Part shown: positions 15,707 to 23,865 of the stretch, one piece after another
Layout of the letters: each line of letters opens with the position of its first letter
How positions within the stretch are numbered: position 1 is the first letter of the stretch
Assembly: GCA_003538135.1 (NCBI GenBank)
Contig: DPOR01000018.1
Coordinates: 1-25,992 of the forward strand
Source: Oscillospiraceae bacterium
Lineage (GTDB): Bacteria > Bacillota > Clostridia > Oscillospirales > Acutalibacteraceae
DNA: 25,992 nucleotides
Direction: 5' to 3'
The notes under the pieces: generated by a model
Databases searched by the model: none
What the model saw: the letters and a program-made list of their open reading frames with translations, nothing else
Told to the model about the DNA's origin: nothing
Program-made: the position numbers and the translations under genes

Positions 15707-18622
15707 ATGACGAAGGGAAAGAAAAATGCCATAATAATTATGTCTGTGGCTGTCCTGCTGCTTGTCAGCATGGCGGTTGCCGCCGGCATAGTCGGAACGG
15801 ATAAAATGCTGGCGCTTATAGGCGGCAGAAAACCCGATACAACCGAGACGACAGGCAACACAGACGGCAACGTTCAGTTTGTCTCGTCCCGCCCCGCAAA
15901 GGTGTCGGCGGTCTTTGTCAAAACGGACAAGCTCGGGCTCTCTGCCTCGGCCGACAAAAAGTCAAATTCCGATTTAATAGCCAAAGCGGCGGAGAATATA
16001 AAAAGTAAGGGCTTCGACGCGGTGTTTGTTGAAGTGCCCGAGGAGCGCGGCTTTGCCTGCACGGACGGCAAGCTTGACGTGCTTTCCGTGTTCGCCGAAA
16101 AGGCGAAGGAGCAGGGGTTCTATATCTGCTTTGTCTACGGCGGCACGGAGTTCGGCAAGGATGAGCTCGCCTCCCTCGGAAGCGGCTTTGACTGCGTGGC
16201 TTTTTCGGGCGATATGACCGCCGAGCAGAGAAAGAATGCCGTAGGCGTTCTCCACTCCGAAAACAAAAAGGTCAGCGCGGCGCTCTTTGCCGATGACACC
16301 GATGCGGCGGACTGCGCCTCGGTGCTCGACTCAAGATTTGCGGATTTTCTTATAAGCTTCCCCGCGGACAAGACCTCGGCGGGAGAAAAATATGCTTCGG
16401 CGCTCGAGCGGGTCAACGACATTGCGCGCGCACGCGGGCTTAATTTCGCTGCGTCTCTGCGCGCCGACCTCTTCGCGTCCGGCGGTACGGACGGGGCGAT
16501 GATGATAACCGAACAGCTCGATTCCTGCGAGTCGCTCGACTCCTGCATGGGCGCCGTTATGTATGACTATGAGCTCTTTTTGTCGGACAGCTCGTTTGCC
16601 TCGGCGATTCTCAAATATATGGCGGAGCAGACCCGCGAGGAGCTTGAAAAGGATTTTGAGCTGAGAAACTTCAGCGGCAGCACAAGAACTACCAACGAGT
16701 CCAAAATAACCTTTACGGGCTCGAGCAGCCCGCTCAGCCCCTTGAAGCTCAACGGAAAGGATGTCAAGCGCGAGACCAACGGCGACTTCTCCTTTGAGAC
16801 GGAGCTCAAGGTCGGAAAGAACGAGTTCAGCTTTGAGCACAAGGACAAAACATATAAATATACCGTCACATATGAAATAAAAATACTTGATTCGATAACC
16901 CCGACCCAATCCATGGAGGTTCCGGGCGGGAGCAGCATCACCGTCACCGCAACCGCGCTCAAGGGCGCCGATGTTACGGCGAGCCTCGGCGGCACAAAGG
17001 TGAAGCTCAAGCAGCAGTCGAATTTTGTTCAGGACGAAAACGGCACGAAGCTTGACGAAACCTCGGATTTCGCCGTCTACAGCGGAAAGATATCAATTCC
17101 CAAGAGCACCTCAAAGGTTCAGTCCCTCGGACGCATCAAAGTATACGCAAGCTTCAACGGACTCTCCGCCACTGCGAGCGGCGCGAGCGTCAGCGTCAGT
17201 GCGGTTATCCCGACTCCCGAGCCGGAGCCTGCTCAGCCGGACTCGACAGAGCATCCGTCAACCGAAAAGCCCTCGGATACTACATCTCCCTCGAATCCCG
17301 ACTCTCCGTCGGATCCGTCCAAGCCCTCCGACACAACGGAGTCTCCGAGCACGGGCGGCAGCGTCGATTTTGACCCGTCGAAGATGCTCACCCCCTACGC
17401 CTACGCGGGCGTTTCGGGCAGGTCGAAGATGTGCGAGATAATTTCGCTGTGCGAGACCATGCCCGCGAATGTTGTCGATGACTGCGTGCCGTTCAGCTCT
17501 CCGCTCCCGGCGGGTACGTTTGACTATATTTCGAGCGAATATACCTACGGCGGAAGCAGATATTACCGCCTTGCAAGCGGCAAGAACGTGCTCGTGAGCA
17601 AGACTAAGCTTATATCAAAGGGCTATAATCTTCCGCAGAACAAGGTCTCCGTTGTCGCAAGCTCTTCAAATTCCGACGCGACAACGATTAAGTTCGGACT
17701 CACCTGGAAGGTGCCGTTTAATGTCGCCGTAAAGAATCAATCGTATCTCCCGTCGTCTCAGGCGTCCGGCGGCTCGCTCTATGCCGTGACCGCGTTCAAC
17801 GGAAAATATCTCGACCTCACCTTCAGCCATTCCGGAAATGTCGAGGGAAAGGTCAGCGTTTCGGGCAGCAAGATAGTCTCCGCCGCCTCGTGGAAACCGG
17901 ACACTAAGGCAAAGACTCTGACTCTGCGCCTGACGCTCAGAAATCCCGGCAAATTCTACGGCTATTCTATAGGCTATACCTCCGACGGCTGCCTCACCCT
18001 CAAGGTCAAGGCGAAGCCCTCCGCTTCGCTCAAAGGAAGCGTTGTTATGATAGACGCGGGTCACGGCGGCAACGACTCCGGTGCGATATGCGCCTATAAC
18101 CCCGGCAGCTCGAAAAAATACGAGAAGCAGATAAACCTGCTCCTCGCCAAAAAGATAAAGGCGAAGCTTGAAGCGCGCGGCGCAACGGTCATTATGACAA
18201 GGTCGGACGATACATATGTCTCCCTCGACAACCGCGCAGCCATGGGCAGAAAGAAGAATCCCGATATGTTTATTGCCGTCCACTGCGACTCGAGCGAGAG
18301 CGCGAGTCCGATGGGAACGAGCGCATATTACTATCAGGCATATTCGTTCCCGCTGGCGTCCGCAGTGCATAAGCGTATAGTCTCGACATATAAGAACAGC
18401 ATATATTCATCGGCAAGCTCCGCCACGCTCAAAAAGATAGACCGCGGCACGAATATGTATCCCTTCCGCGTGACGAGGATAGAGGAGTGCCCTGCAGTAC
18501 TCATAGAATACGGCTTTGTCAGCAACATCAGCGAGTGCAAGCTCCTCTGGTCGGATTCCGTCCAGGAGAAGCTCGCCCAGGCGACGGTGGACGGAATAGC
18601 CGATTACATAGCCTCAAACTGA
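15707..18622 (+). CDS. Multidomain N-acetylmuramoyl-L-alanine amidase
   Basis: This 971-aa membrane-anchored cell-wall hydrolase cuts the bond between MurNAc and L-Ala. A hydrophobic N-terminal anchor lies at about 8-27. Residues 60-325 resemble a barrel of the GHL10 type (KVSAVFVKTDKLG, GFDAVFVEVPEERGF, QGFYICFVYGG). Residues 335-500 are beta-rich. About 503-552 is a Pro/Ser/Thr-rich wall-spanning linker with SDPSKPSDTTESPS-like repeats. Residues 557-775 form a further beta-rich region, perhaps SH3- and AMIN-like. The C-terminal Amidase_3 domain has zinc ligands His786 (MIDAGHGG), Glu806 and His859 (AVHCDSS) and catalytic Glu934 (IEYGFVSN), so it should be active. The start has GGAGGG 9 bases upstream. 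The gene overlaps the 3' end of the convergent CmpB-like gene by 9 bases. Confidence 0.92.
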   Translation: MTKGKKNAIIIMSVAVLLLVSMAVAAGIVGTDKMLALIGGRKPDTTETTGNTDGNVQFVSSRPAKVSAVFVKTDKLGLSASADKKSNSDLIAKAAENIKSKGFDAVFVEVPEERGFACTDGKLDVLSVFAEKAKEQGFYICFVYGGTEFGKDELASLGSGFDCVAFSGDMTAEQRKNAVGVLHSENKKVSAALFADDTDAADCASVLDSRFADFLISFPADKTSAGEKYASALERVNDIARARGLNFAASLRADLFASGGTDGAMMITEQLDSCESLDSCMGAVMYDYELFLSDSSFASAILKYMAEQTREELEKDFELRNFSGSTRTTNESKITFTGSSSPLSPLKLNGKDVKRETNGDFSFETELKVGKNEFSFEHKDKTYKYTVTYEIKILDSITPTQSMEVPGGSSITVTATALKGADVTASLGGTKVKLKQQSNFVQDENGTKLDETSDFAVYSGKISIPKSTSKVQSLGRIKVYASFNGLSATASGASVSVSAVIPTPEPEPAQPDSTEHPSTEKPSDTTSPSNPDSPSDPSKPSDTTESPSTGGSVDFDPSKMLTPYAYAGVSGRSKMCEIISLCETMPANVVDDCVPFSSPLPAGTFDYISSEYTYGGSRYYRLASGKNVLVSKTKLISKGYNLPQNKVSVVASSSNSDATTIKFGLTWKVPFNVAVKNQSYLPSSQASGGSLYAVTAFNGKYLDLTFSHSGNVEGKVSVSGSKIVSAASWKPDTKAKTLTLRLTLRNPGKFYGYSIGYTSDGCLTLKVKAKPSASLKGSVVMIDAGHGGNDSGAICAYNPGSSKKYEKQINLLLAKKIKAKLEARGATVIMTRSDDTYVSLDNRAAMGRKKNPDMFIAVHCDSSESASPMGTSAYYYQAYSFPLASAVHKRIVSTYKNSIYSSASSATLKKIDRGTNMYPFRVTRIEECPAVLIEYGFVSNISECKLLWSDSVQEKLAQATVDGIADYIASN

Positions 18623-19045
18623 TTTCGACTCCAGTTTTCTTTTGAGCGCGAGGCAGAGATATTCCGCAGGAAAATAGAGCATAAACCACGCCCCCGAAAA
18701 CGGCAGGCAGATTTGTCCGAGAAAATTCAGCGGTATATGCGAATAGTCCCAGACATTTTTTTCGAGCAGGATGTTGAATATCACTCCGACGGTAAGCTCG
18801 ACGCAGGTTATAACGAGCGCACCCGTCAGGCCGCCGATAACAGGATGCAGTGCCGCGAGCCAGTCGCTCAGAATATAGAAAATCAGCAGCACCGAGCCGC
18901 CCGCCAGGGACATCGACCAGTGCGTGTAGCCGCGAAAAATCACCTCGATGAGGTTATATATCACCGCACCGAGGAGAAAGACAAAGATATAACGAAACCC
19001 GTTTTTCAATATCATCACCGAGCTTATTTTTGACCGCAGACGCAC
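18614..19045 (-). CDS. CmpB-like putative ABC transporter permease
   Basis: This 143-aa membrane protein has four predicted helices (about 17-35, 45-62, 68-95 and 110-130). It fits the ABC_trans_CmpB type family: RGYTHWSMSLAGG, a helix with HPVIGGLTGALVITCVELTVG and the conserved end WDYSHIPLNFLGQICLPFSG. Despite the family name no transporter partner is coded nearby, and a transport role is unproven. The start is unsure: the GTG at 19045 has only a weak GGA upstream, and GTG/ATG at 19018/19015 are alternatives. The gene is divergent from the histidine kinase, with only about 50 bases between the starts, and overlaps the end of the amidase gene by 9 bases. Confidence 0.75.
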   Translation of the reverse strand: MRLRSKISSVMILKNGFRYIFVFLLGAVIYNLIEVIFRGYTHWSMSLAGGSVLLIFYILSDWLAALHPVIGGLTGALVITCVELTVGVIFNILLEKNVWDYSHIPLNFLGQICLPFSGAWFMLYFPAEYLCLALKRKLESKSV

Positions 19046-19098
19046 CGATATTCCGCGTTTGCGGCGGTGGAAAACCTTTTCAAAAAAGGAGAATATCC

Positions 19099-20694
19099 GT
19101 GTTCAAAAATACGTCGATAAGAAATAAACTTGTTGTGTCGAATATGCTGATGATTATTATTCCGATGATCATCATCGTTGCGGTTATTATGATCACTACG
19201 TCGTCGATAACATATTTTTCGACCTCGAAAATGTCATTTGACCCGTCGTTCGGCTCTTATTTGCTGTACAAAACGCAGTTCAACGTCTCGTTGCTCGAGG
19301 ACAAAATGAAAAGTCCGAACGAGAGCGACGGCAACAAGCTCGGCGCAATGGACAAAAAGCATATCGCGCCGCTCAGAGCCGGAATAACAAAATCCGAGGG
19401 CGGCATGGAAAGCAGAATAAGCGACGCCGTTCTCGATGCCTGCGCTAAGATACAGAAGGACGGCTCGGAGATCATGATCCTTGCCGGCGACGAAATAATA
19501 TACAAGACCGTCGAAGCGGACGTCTATGAGATGGTCGGTGCGGTTATAGATATCTGCGGCAAGAGTCTGAGCGACATAAACAGCCCGTTTGTAACCTCCG
19601 ACGACAGCGGAACAGTCGTCACCGACGTCTTTTCCATAGAGGGCGAGGGCGTTGTGAAGATAATCGTGGTCAACAAAAAATTAAGCGCGATAGTCAGCTC
19701 CGGAATGTACAACGGCAGCACGGGAAAGCCGATAAGAGGAAACAATATTTTTACAATAGCGGCGGTCGTTGCGGTCGTTGCGATAATCATAACAAACGGA
19801 CTGCTCGTTATTTTAATGCTCAAGAGTATTATGGAGCCGCTGTCGATACTCCAGACGGCGACCCACGAGCTGCGCGACGGAAACCTTGACTATAAAGTGC
19901 CATACCGCTCGAAAAACGAGATAGGGCAGGTCTGCGCGGACTTCGAGGAGATGCGCCAGCGACTCAAGGAGTCGGTCGAGCAGCAGCAGAAATATGAGGA
20001 TAACAGGATGCAGCTCGTCGCCGGAATCTCGCACGATCTCGGCACTCCGCTTACTACCATAAAGGGCTACGCCTCCGGCATACTCGACGGCATAGCCGAT
20101 ACGGATGAGAAAAAAATGCGCTATGTCAGCGTTATTTACGATACCGCGCAGGGCATGGACACTCTTGTCTCTGAGCTCTCCATGCTCTCTAAGCTCAGCC
20201 TCGACAAGATTCCGTTCTATTTCGAGAGGATAGGTGCGAAGGACTTCTTCGACGAGTTTGCGTGCTATGCTTCGGACACCCTCGGCGAGGCGGGCATAGA
20301 GTTTATTTATAACTTCGAGTGCGACGGGGATACCGATATAAACATAGACCCCGCGCAGTTCAGGCGCGTGCTCAACAATCTTATCGATAACAGCCGCAAA
20401 TACGGCGCGGAGGACGGGACGGCAAAGATAATGCTCTCGGTCGCAGACGGCGAAAAGGGGCGCGTTGAAATATGCATCGAGGACAACGGCCGCGGAGTCC
20501 CCGAGGACGAGCGCGAGAAGATTTTCGAGACTTTTTACAGAGGCGATAAAGCGAGAACGGGCCCGAAAAAGGGAAGCGGTCTCGGACTTTCGATAACAAA
20601 ACAGATAACAGGCCGCCACGGCGCTTCCATCCGCGCGGATGAGAGCGAGCTCGGCGGACTCAAGGTGATAATAGATATGCCCAAGGCGAAATAA
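19099..20694 (+). CDS. Membrane sensor histidine kinase
   Basis: This 531-aa two-component sensor kinase has TM1 at about 12-32, an extracytoplasmic sensing region at about 33-214 without a recognised domain, TM2 at about 215-241, HAMP at about 242-295 (MEPLSILQTATHELRDGNLD), and HisKA with His312 in GISHDLGTPLT, a variant of the usual HExxTP box. The HATPase_c domain has NNLIDNSRKYG, DNGRGVPEDEREKIFETFYR and GSGLGLSI. All kinase motifs look intact. The start is the GTG at 19099, with AAGGAG 7 bases upstream; the longer open frame from 19030 adds a basic stretch without a binding site. The Shine-Dalgarno lies in a small CCTTTT/AAAAGG stem (19075-19089). The response regulator follows 20 bases downstream. 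The signal is unknown; the amidase next door hints at the envelope. Confidence 0.93.
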   Translation: MFKNTSIRNKLVVSNMLMIIIPMIIIVAVIMITTSSITYFSTSKMSFDPSFGSYLLYKTQFNVSLLEDKMKSPNESDGNKLGAMDKKHIAPLRAGITKSEGGMESRISDAVLDACAKIQKDGSEIMILAGDEIIYKTVEADVYEMVGAVIDICGKSLSDINSPFVTSDDSGTVVTDVFSIEGEGVVKIIVVNKKLSAIVSSGMYNGSTGKPIRGNNIFTIAAVVAVVAIIITNGLLVILMLKSIMEPLSILQTATHELRDGNLDYKVPYRSKNEIGQVCADFEEMRQRLKESVEQQQKYEDNRMQLVAGISHDLGTPLTTIKGYASGILDGIADTDEKKMRYVSVIYDTAQGMDTLVSELSMLSKLSLDKIPFYFERIGAKDFFDEFACYASDTLGEAGIEFIYNFECDGDTDINIDPAQFRRVLNNLIDNSRKYGAEDGTAKIMLSVADGEKGRVEICIEDNGRGVPEDEREKIFETFYRGDKARTGPKKGSGLGLSITKQITGRHGASIRADESELGGLKVIIDMPKAK

Positions 20695-20714
20695 AAAAGG
20701 AGAGAAGGATAAAA

Positions 20715-21410
20715 ATGAGCAAAAGAATTCTTGTAGTCGAGGACGAAAAAAACATAGCCGAGCTCGAGAGAGACTATCTCGAAGCGAACGGCTACACCGT
20801 CGAGATAGAATTCGACGGAAAAAACGGACTCGACAAGGCCATCGGCTCGGACTATGACCTCGTTATCCTCGATGTCATGCTCCCGGGTATTGACGGCTTC
20901 GAGGTCTGCCGCCAGATACGCAAGCACAAGGAGTGCCCCGTGCTCATGGTCTCCGCAAAAAAGGACGAGATAGACAAGATAAGAGGTCTCGGCCTCGGCG
21001 CGGACGACTATATCACAAAGCCCTTCAGCCCCTCGGAGCTTGTTGCGCGCGTCACGGCGCACATCGCCCGCTACGAGCGCCTGACCTCAAAGGGAGAGGA
21101 GCCGGTCAACTATGTTATCAACGTCGGCAAGCTCTCGATAGATACCCACGCCCGCCGTGTCTTTGTCAACGAGAAAGAGGTCACACTCACAAACAAGGAA
21201 TTCGACCTGCTCGCTTTCCTCGCCTCGAACCCGAATGTGGTTTACAGCAAGGATGATATCTTCGATAAGATATGGGGACTCGACGCGATAGGCGAGACCT
21301 CCACTGTCACCGTCCACATCAACCGAATCCGCGATAAAATCGAGGCGGACAGCTCAAATCCGCAGTATATAGAGACAGTCTGGGGAGCGGGCTACCGCTT
21401 CAAGGCATAA
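20715..21410 (+). CDS. OmpR/PhoB-family response regulator
   Basis: This 231-aa cytosolic DNA-binding response regulator has a receiver domain at 1-118 with acidic pocket Glu9, Asp10, phospho-acceptor Asp53 (VILDVMLPGIDG), the SAKKD switch and Lys in YITKPFSPSEL. The winged-helix effector at about 135-231 shows FDLLAFLASNPNVVYSKDDI, STVTVHINRIRDKIE and the final ETVWGAGYRFKA. AAGGAGAGAAGG precedes the ATG. It is the second gene of a kinase-regulator operon; in this family the regulator more often comes first. The domain architecture resembles PhoB/WalR-like regulators but does not fix the regulon. Confidence 0.94.
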   Translation: MSKRILVVEDEKNIAELERDYLEANGYTVEIEFDGKNGLDKAIGSDYDLVILDVMLPGIDGFEVCRQIRKHKECPVLMVSAKKDEIDKIRGLGLGADDYITKPFSPSELVARVTAHIARYERLTSKGEEPVNYVINVGKLSIDTHARRVFVNEKEVTLTNKEFDLLAFLASNPNVVYSKDDIFDKIWGLDAIGETSTVTVHINRIRDKIEADSSNPQYIETVWGAGYRFKA

Positions 21411-21417
21411 AAAAAGA

Positions 21418-21440
21418 GACTGCCGCCGAAAACGGCAGTC
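21418..21440. terminator. Bidirectional terminator
   Basis: GACTGCCG (21418-21425) pairs with CGGCAGTC (21433-21440). On the minus strand TCTTTTTTTAT follows directly; on the plus strand the T-run (CTTTTTGTTTTT) comes 8 bases later. It serves the response regulator and the convergent mutarotase gene. Confidence 0.8.
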
Positions 21441-21458
21441 CCGTATACTTTTTGTTTT

Positions 21459-22310
21459 TCAGCCCTCAAGCTCGGCAGTCCAGTCGAACGAAAAGGTCTC
21501 GCCCTTTTCGAGCCTCTCGATGCCGCGCTTTTCGGCTATTGAGCCCTTTTTCTCGTGGCTGTCATTTATGCCGTACCACGGCTCTATGCAGACGTAAGGC
21601 GCGTTGGGCTTCGCCCACAGACCGAGATACGGGGCTTTGCCGAAGGTAAATTTCAGCGTCCTGTCGCCGCATATGAGGCGCACGCTCTCCGAATTGAGCC
21701 CCTCGAAGATGAGTACGTCCTCGTCGAAAAGATGTTCGGTGAGCCTCAAAGTGCGTCCGTTTTCAAGCTCCGCGGGGAAAGTCCCGTCCATGATGAGCGA
21801 GCTTGAGTCTATCTTCATCACGCGGGCAGTCTCGGGCTTTTCGAACTCCAATGCGTCGCCGATTTTGCAGTTGAAGGCCGGATGAGCGCCGACGGAGAAG
21901 TACATCTCGCCGTCGGTTTTGTTTATGACGGTGCTCGTGCAGGTGAGCGCCTGACCGCTTACCGAATAGGTTATAAGCAGCTCAAACTCGAACGGATAGC
22001 TCTTTCTTGTCGCGTCGCTTGACGCAAGAGAGAAGGTCATGGAGTCGCCGCTCTGCTCCTTGAAAGTGAACACCGAGCGGCGCGCAAAGCCGTGCTTTGC
22101 CAGCTCGTATTCGCGCCCGTTATAGCTGTATTTTCCGTCCAGGAGCTGACCGACTACAGGAAACAGCACCGGGGCTCTGCCGTACCAGACGGACGGGTCT
22201 CCCTGCCAGAGGAACTCCTTTCCGTTTTTTCTGAGCGTGATAGAGCGAAGCTCCGCTCCGCTGTCCTCCGCGCTGACGCGAAGGAACTCATTTTCAATAG
22301 TATATATCAT
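21459..22310 (-). CDS. Aldose 1-epimerase family protein (LacX-like)
   Basis: This 283-aa cytosolic galactose-mutarotase-fold protein interconverts the alpha and beta anomers of aldoses; the LacX-like branch is less well characterised. Landmarks are GAELRSITLRKNGKEFLWQG, APVLFPVVGQL, the first active-site His in ELAKHGFARR, the second in FSVGAHPAFNC, and CIEPWYGINDS with the catalytic-type Glu region near the C-terminus. The length is normal. The start has GGGAGGGA about 6 bases upstream. The gene is monocistronic with its own promoter (22365-22393) and terminator, divergent from aroQ. It may serve the sugar module at 11-14 kb, but nothing in the sequence links them. Confidence 0.9.
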   Translation of the reverse strand: MIYTIENEFLRVSAEDSGAELRSITLRKNGKEFLWQGDPSVWYGRAPVLFPVVGQLLDGKYSYNGREYELAKHGFARRSVFTFKEQSGDSMTFSLASSDATRKSYPFEFELLITYSVSGQALTCTSTVINKTDGEMYFSVGAHPAFNCKIGDALEFEKPETARVMKIDSSSLIMDGTFPAELENGRTLRLTEHLFDEDVLIFEGLNSESVRLICGDRTLKFTFGKAPYLGLWAKPNAPYVCIEPWYGINDSHEKKGSIAEKRGIERLEKGETFSFDWTAELEG

Positions 22311-22364
22311 ATGTTTCCCTCCCGCAGTGACCCTCGGGCCACTGATATTTATCTTCTGTGAACT

Positions 22365-22393
22365 ATTTTATCACCGAACGCAAAATAAATCAA
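22365..22393 (-). promoter_or_regulatory. Promoter of the mutarotase gene
   Basis: On the minus strand TTGATT (22388-22393) and TAAAAT (22365-22370) have a 17-bp spacer, about 55 bases before the ATG at 22310. Confidence 0.55.
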
Positions 22394-22421
22394 TTCAAAT
22401 CCGAAAGGAAGCGGCTTTAAA

Positions 22422-22862
22422 ATGAAGGTTTATGTTATCCACGGTCCCAACATGAATATGCTCGGAATAAGAGAGCCGGATATCTACGGCAGGCAGACCT
22501 ATGACGACCTTGTCGAATATATCCGCGCTCGCTGCGAAGAAAACGGCATTGAGCCCGAATTCTTCCAGTCGAACCACGAGGGCACGCTCGTTGATGTTAT
22601 TCAGCAGGCGTATTACGAGAAGGCGGACGCGATAATAATCAACCCCGCCGCCTATACGCATACGAGTATAGCCATACACGACGCTCTGAAGGCAGTCGGT
22701 CTGCCGGCTGTAGAAGTGCACCTGTCAAACATTTCCGCGCGCGAGGACTTCCGAGAAAACTCATATATAACCCCTGCCTGTGTTAAAACATATATAGGCT
22801 TCGGCTTCGAGGGCTACGAAAAAGCCGTGAGGCATTTGAAAAAGCACTATTCCGAGGATTGA
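22422..22862 (+). CDS. aroQ: Type II 3-dehydroquinate dehydratase
   Basis: This 146-aa dodecamer-type enzyme of the shikimate pathway converts 3-dehydroquinate to 3-dehydroshikimate. It shows the family order GPNMNMLGIREPDIYG (with the catalytic Tyr/Arg lid region), FQSNHEGTLVD, INPAAYTHTSIAIHDAL with the catalytic His, EVHLSNISAREDFR, and the final GFGFEGYEKAV. The length is normal. AAGGAAG precedes the ATG by about 11 bases. No other shikimate gene is nearby. The DUF5685 gene follows 88 bases downstream, with a candidate promoter between them. Confidence 0.96.
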   Translation: MKVYVIHGPNMNMLGIREPDIYGRQTYDDLVEYIRARCEENGIEPEFFQSNHEGTLVDVIQQAYYEKADAIIINPAAYTHTSIAIHDALKAVGLPAVEVHLSNISAREDFRENSYITPACVKTYIGFGFEGYEKAVRHLKKHYSED

Positions 22863-22882
22863 AGAAAAAAGTTTACAAAGCG

Positions 22883-22912
22883 TTAACCGATTTCCGGTCT
22901 CTTTGATATAAA
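22883..22912 (+). promoter_or_regulatory. Candidate promoter of the DUF5685 cassette
   Basis: TTAACC (22883-22888) and TATAAA (22907-22912) have an 18-bp spacer, 38 bases before the ATG at 22951. The -35 is weak. Confidence 0.4.
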
Positions 22913-22950
22913 ATAAACTCAAGAGACAGAAGACTTATCGGGGGAAGAAG

Positions 22951-23865
22951 ATGACAGGCTATATCAAGGCGTTCAAGCCGGAGCTCAAGATAAAGGATTA
23001 TGAGCTCTACAAAGGCGTATACTGCTCCGAGTGCAGAGTGCTCGGCAAACTTTATACCCCGATAGCGCGGATGCTTTTGAGCTATGATTTCACCTTTCTC
23101 TCGATAGTCCGTTTGGCGCTTCGGGAGAAGTGCTCGAAGTTTGAAAACGGACGCTGCTGCGTGAATCCCGCGAAGAGATGCCTCAAGTGCACCGAGGATG
23201 CGGAGCTTGAGCGCAGCGCGGATGTGGTTATAATCGTATCCTATTACAAGCTGCTCGACGATATCGCGGACGGCGGATTTTTCAAACGCCTTGCCTGCAG
23301 GCTGATAAAGCCCGCGCTCTCGCTCATGCACAGAAAAGCGGCGAAACGGCAGGAAATGCTTGACCGCGCCGTTGCATCCGCAATGAAAGAGCAGGAGAAA
23401 ATCGAAAAATCCGGCACCGCTTCGCTCGACGAGGCCGCCGACCCGTCCGGCAAGATGCTCGCCGCGATATTCTCTCAGGGCTATTACGGCGAGGACAAAA
23501 TGCAGCTTTGGCGCTTCGGCTATCTTCTGGGCAGATGGATATATCTGCTCGATGCCGTAGATGATATAGAAAAGGATATAAAGAGCGGGTCGTACAATCC
23601 GCTCAAATCAAGATTCCCGGACGCCGAGAGCGTCTCGGGCGAGGATTTTAAAAATTTTGCCGCAGAGCGCCTTGACCTCACGGCGGGCGAGACGGCAAAT
23701 GCGTTGGACGAACTGAAGCTCAACCGATTCGGGGATATAATCGAAAATATTGTCTGCGACGGAATGCTGTCTTCGCAGACCGAGATATTAAAAAAGAAGC
23801 AGGGAGGTGCGAAGAATGAAGAAGAATCCGTTCTCGGTGCTCGGAGTGCCGGACACGGCGAGTGA
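22951..23865 (+). CDS. DUF5685 family protein, prenyltransferase-like motifs
   Basis: This 304-aa, mostly helical cytosolic protein opens with GYIKAFKPELKIKDYELYKG and YCSECRVLG (Cys25, Cys28), as in the DUF5685 family, which has no known function. A cysteine cluster follows at 61-80 (Cys61, 69, 70, 77, 80), which could bind metal. Two Asp-rich motifs stand out: LLDDIAD (DDxxD, 103-107) and DAVDDIEKD (201-209), 98 residues apart and followed by SGSYNPL. Their spacing and surroundings recall squalene/phytoene-synthase-type trans-prenyltransferases; this is my inference. The start has GGGGGAAG upstream. Its last 50 bases overlap the J-like gene in another frame, so the two are translationally linked. 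Confidence 0.75.
   Translation: MTGYIKAFKPELKIKDYELYKGVYCSECRVLGKLYTPIARMLLSYDFTFLSIVRLALREKCSKFENGRCCVNPAKRCLKCTEDAELERSADVVIIVSYYKLLDDIADGGFFKRLACRLIKPALSLMHRKAAKRQEMLDRAVASAMKEQEKIEKSGTASLDEAADPSGKMLAAIFSQGYYGEDKMQLWRFGYLLGRWIYLLDAVDDIEKDIKSGSYNPLKSRFPDAESVSGEDFKNFAAERLDLTAGETANALDELKLNRFGDIIENIVCDGMLSSQTEILKKKQGGAKNEEESVLGARSAGHGE

Noticed and set aside
17025..17441. Pro/Arg/Ser-rich alternate frame in the amidase linker
   Set aside because: Repetitive linker codons keep all frames open; there is no start signal.
15707..18622. Possible frameshift or fusion artefact in the 971-aa amidase
   Set aside because: The frame is continuous, and the anchor, linker and catalytic domain are in a sensible order for a wall enzyme.
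19813..20619. 268-residue minus-strand frame opposite the histidine kinase
   Set aside because: Antisense shadow; the kinase motifs are complete on the plus strand.
22311..22421. Plus-strand promoter for aroQ
   Set aside because: No -35/-10 pair with acceptable match and spacing was found, although a promoter must lie here or be unusual.
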